From positions 23,641,358 to 23,705,357 of the forward strand of contig NC_089792.1 of NCBI RefSeq assembly GCF_040412425.1: DNA of 64,000 nucleotides, in the 5' to 3' direction. The position numbers and the translations under genes are program-made. Source of the DNA: Macrobrachium rosenbergii (lineage: Eukaryota > Arthropoda > Malacostraca > Decapoda > Palaemonidae). Under the pieces are notes generated by a model that searched no databases, had not been told where the DNA came from, and was given only the letters and a program-made list of their open reading frames with translations. Shown piece after piece: positions 54,934-64,000 of this stretch; the stretch's first letter is position 1, and every line of letters starts with the position of its first letter.

Positions 54934-54965
54934 CGTAAATACATATTTATGAATTTATATATATG

Positions 54966-55051
<86 letters not shown>
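54863..55051. repeat. Paired (TA)n microsatellites
   Basis: TA at 54863-54928 and 54971-55050, split by an AAACGTAAATACATATTTATG spacer. Confidence 0.96.
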
Positions 55052-55056
<5 letters not shown>

Positions 55057-55378
55057 GTGTGTATTATTATATACGACTATTCACAAAGCTATTGTTAGCA
55101 ATTAAACATACTAGATCGTTAATGACATTATAGTTAATTTTTCTATGTGCTTTTCCTCCTCCAATACTGAACGTTGAAACGAAAAGTCTGAACTTCAGAG
55201 AGGAGGCAAATTCGTGAAATGATTCAGTAACTCAAAGGGCTGTTGGTGAGAGTAACAAAAGTGTGTTTTTAAATTAGGTGACTTATGCAAGCACAGGCTA
55301 TTGCTTGTAAGAGCCTCACGAGCTGATACATTTACTATGATTGCTTTGAAGGTTTGGTCAGGGAATCACTAAATGCTT

Positions 55379-55382
<4 letters not shown>
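55052..55382. other. Unique sequence, no gene recognised
   Basis: Featureless AT-rich DNA between the TA and CT tracts. Confidence 0.45.

Positions 55383-55451
<69 letters not shown>
55383..55451. repeat. (CT)n microsatellite
   Basis: About 34 CT units, followed by degenerate TCTG/TCTA units. Confidence 0.98.
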
Positions 55452-55455
<4 letters not shown>

Positions 55456-57991
55456 CTGTCTATACCTCTCTTTCTATATCCTTCTCTTATCGCAAGAGAG
55501 TAGACACGGAAAAGATATGAAAAAACACTGACTTTTCTTGGTTATCTCTGTGTTATTACTCTTGCCCGTTGCTGTTAAATAATGTGCAGCCGTTCCATCT
55601 TCAGTATCTCCAGCATTACTCTCCATACAACAAAACAGACACATCATGTGTTTGACACAAATCACTGACCTAGTTTACAAACCAATCAAAAACCGTATTT
55701 TAGTTCAGGCTAAATCTGTCAACACAAGCTGTAATAGAATCTAACTCCCTGTAAGTTTCTGTGGCACACTTACAGACGAAGGGTAACATTTATCAAGAGA
55801 TGTCTGATGGCCTGACATGTTGCCGGGCGCGTAATTCAAACTGAACAAAATGATATTCTGGCAATGTGTGTCATATCTGCATTTGTTTTCAATCATTTTC
55901 CATGTTAAGTTAGGTAAGGTCCCCACAATACCAGCAGTACCTTCCTCATTGAGCTTTCTGAATATCCTGATCATATATTTGTACGCGAGCACGAGGGCTG
56001 ACGATTTTTCTGGTTGGATGATTTTACTTTGGTCCACCAAAGATAAGCCTGAGTTATTTCCTGTGGTTTTGTTTTCCAGTTATGATTGTCAATATTGAGC
56101 AGCAAATCTATAAAAAACTTACTTGTCACCTTCCAGCAAAGTGCCAGTAATTAAACTAGCTATGATCTCGTCATCTTATACTGAACTCTCTGTCCAGATA
56201 TGGCAGTCGACATGGGACAAGAAACCAAGGCTGAGTATTAGTCCAGATTTTCACTGGCTGTACGATCACATTCTATTTCTTCCCAACTGACAAGAGTTTT
56301 AGCCCCAGATTTTCCACAGTGGTAATGATTGTTCCAGATGGCCATCGTTTTGGAACAACAGTCAAAAGTCTAAAAGCTTGACTAATAAGTTAACATGTCG
56401 TTTTGGAACAACAGTCAAAATTGCTAATAAGCTCGCTGACTGTGCAACAACATGGTTAATATGTCATAATTACATTCAACACATTGACAAAATTGTGAAG
56501 CGACTCATTTGTCAGCTATAAAGAATCCCAGGAGTGACACAGTTCCAATACCAACTCCTTATACTAAACATTACCATCACAAGTAAGTGGGTTGCAGTGC
56601 TTAATTAATCACAAATGAAATAGTAAAAGATGTCTTTGATCAATATATTTGTGTAGAACGTTTTTATTAGGAGGAAATAAGATACAGACTCATCAATACT
56701 GGGTTTCTGATAAGCTCCAAATAGACGTGTGAAAAATAATAAGCTCTGCTCTAAAGTACAGCGCTGCGGCAGTAAATAAAGAAGAAGTGAAACATTTATA
56801 CTGGTGTTACATGCAATTCCCTTCTTTATAAAGTAGCCATCTGTGTAGTGACCAGTATAATACATAATTCTACATTCATCACCCGATTAATTTATATTAA
56901 TTTGAGCATAGTGCTTTCAGTGTAATTTATAGCTCACTGTACATTTTGTATTCTGCTATAAAATTACAAGTCTAACACGACAAAGATTTTTACTGATTCC
57001 CAATAAAAACAATGAACTAAATCATTTATATACAGCGTTAAAAATTGACTAACGGGTGTACAGTTTGGCAGCAAGTTGATATAATATGACGAAAAATTAT
57101 ATCATTAAACACTAACTGCATAATTAACAAAGCAGATGAAGTCCGTCATTCTCTCAGCATTATGTACAATATTACGGAAAACTATTTTCAACAACAGAAA
57201 TACCTTACGATAGGTTCTCTTGAAAATAGTCGTTCAGTAAACCCGTACGTGCTCAATTTTGCTATCCGGAGAAAATGAAGAGCATAAAGCTGCCCCTCGT
57301 TTTTGCTCGCTGAATACAACAGAACTTAAAAACATTCTGCTGCTGTGAGTCATTTTGTATTCCAGCATTCCAGACTCGCTTCCTCACTCTGCAATTTTGG
57401 TATCGGTATCTAATCGCGTCACTGCATTGCATCATTCGCGTCCTCTTTCTAATTGGGGACTTTGCAGCAATCGTTCATTTCCTATGCCGACGCAACGCTC
57501 CAATATTCCAGGGAAAAGCTTCACACTTGGCGGCACTCAGCACTTGCCTCTAAAGGCCTTTTCCTTATTCATCGTGTTTTCGTTATCACTAGTTGTTGTT
57601 ACCTGCGCGTCACCTCTTCAATCAGTTGCAGAAATCAAGTTCACTTGGAAATGTAATATTATATCATGTCATTTGTAAAGTCGCAGAAAATATTCGCGTT
57701 TCGCTAATAACAGCTTTATTCCTTTCAAGTTTCTCACTGCACTGTATATCAAAAGACTTTCACTGCATCACTGCTTATCATAAAACATTTCCATAATTTC
57801 TTTACTTAATATAAGATTCATAAACAAGTACTTTATTTCTTAATTATAATTCCAACCTTAGTAATAAAATCATTTGCTAAAAATTAGTGTGTGTTCCACT
57901 ACATACCATCAATGCTCTTGGTTTGTCTGTTTGTCAGTCTGTCTCTCGGCTACGCAATCAATACGATTACAAAATGGGGAAACCCTTGGTG

Positions 57992-57997
<6 letters not shown>
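55452..57997. other. Unique sequence, no gene recognised
   Basis: About 2.5 kb without microsatellites. Frames of 99 codons (55741-56040, minus) and 107 codons (57355-57678, plus) are repeat-free but unrecognised. A 23-bp exact direct repeat lies at 56345 and 56398. Confidence 0.4.
56345..56420. repeat. 23-bp direct repeat, 53 bp apart
   Basis: CGTTTTGGAACAACAGTCAA (plus flanking T and AA) occurs identically at 56345-56367 and 56398-56420. Similar CTAATAAG words follow each copy, pointing to an old ~53-bp tandem duplication. Confidence 0.9.

Positions 57998-58035
<38 letters not shown>
57998..58035. repeat. (CT)n microsatellite
   Basis: About 19 CT units, ending in CTAGAATATTC. Confidence 0.96.
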
Positions 58036-58036
<1 letters not shown>

Positions 58037-58166
58037 GAATATTCGAGAATAGAAGGCAAACACCAAGTCACCCCAGACTAGTCGTGAGTCAGAACGCCGT
58101 CTTCGCCTATATCTCTTAAACTCATTACACAACGTCGCCTCGCACATAAACCTCTTTCTTTCTTTC

Positions 58167-58167
<1 letters not shown>

Positions 58168-58232
<65 letters not shown>
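58168..58232. repeat. (GA)n microsatellite
   Basis: About 32 GA units, only 130 bp after a CT tract in the opposite sense. The two could pair as a large hairpin. Confidence 0.97.
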
Positions 58233-58235
<3 letters not shown>

Positions 58236-58639
58236 TTTCTGGCGACCCCCGCAGCATTCAGTTAATTAACTTTTATGCAATCTATAATGGAGCGTACCAC
58301 CTCACCATTTCAGGAAAATACGTAAATTTGTACACTTTCTTTCCCTTCTATGGCACTGATGTCAAGCAGTTGATTCACAGTGACGCATACTGACGCTAAA
58401 GTGACTCCAGGCAGAACCGAACAAGTGCAAGAAACGCTACAGATTTCATCTATTGTCATCTTCTGTGAACATCGCTTGAAGAGATGGGGTCTGATACTGA
58501 CCCTTCCCCCTCAGAAAATCCAATATACTAAAACCTCCAACCAACACTGACGGAATGATTGCACCGTCCACATTTCGAGTTTGAAAGGAAACAAGTCTGT
58601 GATGGAGGAACCTGGAATTTGGGAGATAATTCCTAATGT

Positions 58640-58740
58640 TTGGTCCATGAGGCTCGGTGGTTACCAACTTCACCTCACCAGCTATAGACCCGAGATTGAT
58701 CCCACAAGACTGAAATGAGTTGCGTCCGATCCAACCAATG
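58640..58740 (+). mobile_element. Possible tRNA-derived SINE head
   Basis: TGAGGCTCGGTGGTTACC (58648-58665) fits an A box (compare TGGCTCAGTGGTTA). CGAGATTGATCCCAC (58691-58705) fits a B box with one or two changes. The spacing is about 45 bp, and CACCTCACCAGC fills the anticodon-arm position. It is too degraded for a tRNA gene. Its 3' limit is not clear. Confidence 0.45.
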
Positions 58741-59442
58741 ACTTCAGTTGTTTACTCCAATAATTGGTTTCATATCAGTTGTATAATTCCATTTGGAAAA
58801 ATAACGCAAAAACAGGTTCAATGGGCACATCATACCTCTTGTTTGAAACCATGAAATATCTAACGCAGCCTAAACTACTCTGGATATATAATCTGTGCAT
58901 ATATTGTTCCGTTCATCAAAGTCAATGCTATGTTTGCTGTAGTTTGGTTACTTGCTTGTCTATAAAATTTTCCGAAAAATTCTGGAAAATTGTCTCAAAT
59001 AAATCGATAAAATCCATTTCATGAAAAATTAGTTGCTGAGAATGATCATTTATAAAAGTATTTTAGTAAAGCACAGTGACTCCTGAGATTACAGAACAGT
59101 CATTAGTACAAAAATACAAAAAGGAAAAATACTTTTAGGTCTCAATAATTGTTCCTGCAAATGGGAAATGAAATGTCAGACAAAAAGCAACTTATCTAAA
59201 TATGGACATGAATACTTGAAATTTTTGTTCATATGACACATATAAAAAAGCTAACAATTTTAACATGTATCAAGCTTTAAAACAATGAACTTGGACCAAG
59301 AAAAGTAAGATACACACTCAATATATTAATTCTAGGGCCAATTCATAACATCGTGAAAATATATTAATGTTGTGGTACTCATGAGCGCTCTCAAATCCAT
59401 ACATTTGATAACGGATCAGAGAAACAAAACCAAAGCAGCCAC

Positions 59443-59444
<2 letters not shown>
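58741..59444. other. Unique sequence, no gene recognised
   Basis: An 86-codon frame at 58764-59024 is repeat-free but unrecognised. Confidence 0.4.

Positions 59445-59531
<87 letters not shown>
59445..59531. repeat. (GA)n microsatellite, longest GA tract
   Basis: About 43 uninterrupted GA units. Confidence 0.98.
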
Positions 59532-59534
<3 letters not shown>

Positions 59535-59799
59535 CACACTGTAGATGCAACACCAATATTTGATGCAGAGCAGAGTGAGTTACTATTCCAAATTGAAGAA
59601 TTTGGTGACAGGGGGTAACAAAACTGTGGACCACGACTCGAATCATCGAATTGGAACGACATCCAATTCAATAAAACCATCAAGGAACCCCTAAACTCCG
59701 GTCAACTCTCAAGGGAATGACTATCACTTCCTCTGTCAATAACTATGGCAGCACTATCAATCTATGTAAACACCAAGGGTGCACAGCGTTAATAAATTG

Positions 59800-59870
59800 A
59801 TACACACAAACACACACACGCACACAGACACACAATATTTGTGTGTGTGTATGTATGTACGTACGTATAA
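59800..59870. repeat. (CA)n/(TG)n inverted microsatellite
   Basis: CA-rich 59802-59834 meets TG-rich 59840-59850 across an AATATTT centre, then GTATGTAC units. ACACACAATATTTGTGTGT is a palindrome over the junction. Confidence 0.9.
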
Positions 59871-60467
59871 AACATAAAGCTGTATGCCACTTGTCAGGTC
59901 AGCTACTTGTAATATATTATGTCTTTGCTGTACAATTTTATTCCCATTTATGTCCCCTACAGTCATGTACCTAAACTTACCATTTTCTAATGAACTACAA
60001 AGAAATGCGCTTGATAAAAACTGACGAGAGTCACGCTTCATTTTCTATCGTTACAGTCAACTGCCGTGAAGTCTGCTTTAATTGGTAAAACGTGGCAACT
60101 GGTAATGATTCTCAGGGTAAAAGCGATAACGGTTATCATTAATTATAAGGAAACCCCTTGTCAATCGAGTAATCTACTGCTCAACTTCTACTTTAAACAC
60201 TTCTCAAGAATCAGGGCTAAGCAATATTTAGCTAATGCAACACATTCCAGGACTTTTCTTATTCACAATACAAAGGTTTCAGAGTTTAATAAAGTACGTT
60301 TTTTATATGAAAAGCATGGAAAAAAAATTCTCATAAGAAAATATAACAAAAAGAATCGACTTCTGCTCATGAGCAATAAAGTATTTTTTTACCAATAAAC
60401 TCAATTTTTTTAATGATCAATATACAGACCTTCATCCGATAAGTAAACAAAAATTAATAATTATTCT
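59871..60467. other. Unique sequence with an unrecognised 110-codon frame
   Basis: The plus frame at 60066-60398 is Lys/Asn/Ile-rich, as expected by chance in AT-rich DNA, and shows no domain. Confidence 0.4.
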
Positions 60468-60970
60468 CTTATCACCACTGACAAGATATTTTTTCTAAAT
60501 CATATACCTCAGTGCTCAAAATATTTCTTCATAAGATGCACCAAACTATATTTTCTCAAATTATTATAAAACAAAAATCATCTCACGTTTCCCTACGAGA
60601 TTTTTTTTTATTTCCTTCGTTATTCGTGCTCACATAAAATTGTTTTTATTTCACAAGTAACAAATTTGTGAAACTATATTTGTTCCTTAAATTTATAGTA
60701 AATAATCATTAAATTTTATCAACACCCACAGGAAATTATCCAGCTAGCAACACCCACAAAAAGTTACCTCTTCTCAACACCTACCTGATTTTATTATCCT
60801 TTTATCAGCACGCACAGTAAATTATTCTCTTATAAACAAAAAAAAAAGAGATTTTTATCGATTTTCACAAAGTACACCTAGATCAGTAGTACACACAAGA
60901 AAGGATTTTCTCTTACAGATACAGTTTTTTCAATACCTATAGAAATTATCTTTTTTATTGACAATACGAA
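60468..60970. repeat. Degenerate ~30-bp tandem repeat
   Basis: The clearest units are at 60714-60860: TATCAACACCCACAGG followed by AAATTATCC, then AGCAACACCCACAAAAAG, CTCAACACCTACCTG and TATCAGCACGCACAG followed by AAATTATTCTCTTA. Starts are spaced 27-32 bp. Weaker copies extend on both sides. Copy number is roughly 8-15 and the edges are uncertain. Confidence 0.55.
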
Positions 60971-63262
<2,292 letters not shown>

Positions 63263-64000
63263 TGAGTCGGTACGTATAAATTCACTGGCAAATGCAGGCA
63301 CATTTGTATAAGTGCACACGACTACCCTTTAATTTCATTTAGCCTTCAACTGCGGCTAAACCAGACTGGTCCCTTTAAAGAGATCTCTAAATCTTAATTT
63401 GCAACTTAGGGTCATTACAAAGGGAAAGAGAGAGAGGGAGATGGGAGTTAAATAAAAAGTAGCTCGACTCGCATAATAGAATAATGTATTTACTTCTGCT
63501 ATTAGAGAAACTCGGGGAGTTAAATTAGAAAAAAAAGTATTACGCGTGGATTATTTTATTCGATGAAATAAATGTTGTATGCCCGTTTCTAAGGAATTAG
63601 TTTTGCCTTTAAACACTAACAACAACACTTCTGTTTTATATTTATACAACGCTTGCAATCATAAACAGAAATAGTAATATATGCACACAATCTCTACAAA
63701 AGAACCAAGAGAAAGTTTTTCGCAATGGTGATCGCCATTCTCGAGAAAACGAAATGCAGTGACATTTTTTAAAACCAGTGTTTCTTGAGTTGACGTGTCC
63801 TGCTCGTTCAACTCAACTCCAGCACAATTAATCTTCAAAAGCGCTACGATGTCACACTGCGCAATACTGAATCTATTGTTCTTTTCACTTTTAAACTGTA
63901 ATGGATTTACCAAGGCAATTTTATGGATACTAATGCTAGTAAGTTTGAGAACGCCTTATAGGTTACCCTTTCTGTCTTAATTTGGTTCTCTAGATGTTGT
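63263..64000. other. Unique sequence to the window end
   Basis: A short AGAGAGAGGGAGATGGGAG purine patch lies at about 63427-63446. The 84-codon minus frame at 63659-63913 is unrecognised. Confidence 0.4.

Noticed and set aside
55741..56530. Decayed DNA-transposon coding region on the minus strand.
   Set aside because: A 99-codon frame and some neighbouring readable segments exist, but no catalytic motif or terminal inverted repeat was found.

Overview
The window looks like intergenic or intronic nuclear DNA from an animal whose genome is very rich in microsatellites. A decapod crustacean (penaeid shrimp or crab type) is the best guess. The reasons are dozens of long (TA)n, (GA)n/(CT)n, (AAT)n and (GGA)n tracts, a decayed non-LTR reverse transcriptase of a kind common in shrimp and crab genomes, and tRNA-derived SINE heads. 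The organism call is an inference; no single-copy gene confirms it. Simple repeats add up to roughly 5-6 kb, about 8-9 percent of the window, by approximate hand count.

I found no intact protein-coding gene, no tRNA or rRNA gene and no CRISPR array. Nearly all longer open frames are read through microsatellites (Tyr-Ile, Arg-Glu, Ser-Leu or Ile runs) or through purine-rich low-complexity DNA. The only frame with recognisable protein ancestry is the broken reverse transcriptase at about 44.83-45.48 kb.

Layout. 0-3 kb: dense (GA)n, (TA)n and (GGA)n tracts. 3-5.3 kb: unique sequence. 5.4-5.5 kb and 12.06-12.29 kb: copies of an interspersed repeat whose end abuts (TA)n; the first copy forms a hairpin. 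13.3 kb: a probable tRNA-derived SINE. 14-20 kb: mostly unique, with a 34-bp near-palindrome at 18.9 kb. 20-28.6 kb: G-rich tracts, a CRE (TGACGTCA) cluster beside an ATGGCGGC context at 25.0-25.3 kb, the longest clean (TA)n, and a large (AAT)n/(ATT)n palindrome. 28.6-36 kb: few microsatellites, but about 2 kb of very degenerate ~23-bp tandem repeat at 31.1-33.1 kb. 36-42 kb: CpG-rich islands, G-quadruplex-prone tracts and an NRF-1-like site. 42.9-43.4 kb: a degenerate ~17-bp array. 47.8-49.0 kb: the clearest tandem array, a ~32-bp minisatellite of about 38 copies. 51.29-51.71 kb: a foldback element with ~93-bp arms. 52-64 kb: mostly unique, with a SINE-like head at 58.6 kb, a ~30-bp degenerate array at 60.5-61.0 kb and terminal (TA)n arrays.

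No genes work together here. The biology on view is repeat biology: slippage tracts, minisatellites at several stages of decay, inverted repeats, and old mobile-element fragments being invaded by microsatellites. A few CpG-rich or CRE/NRF-1-bearing spots are the best places to look for a promoter or first exon with transcript data.
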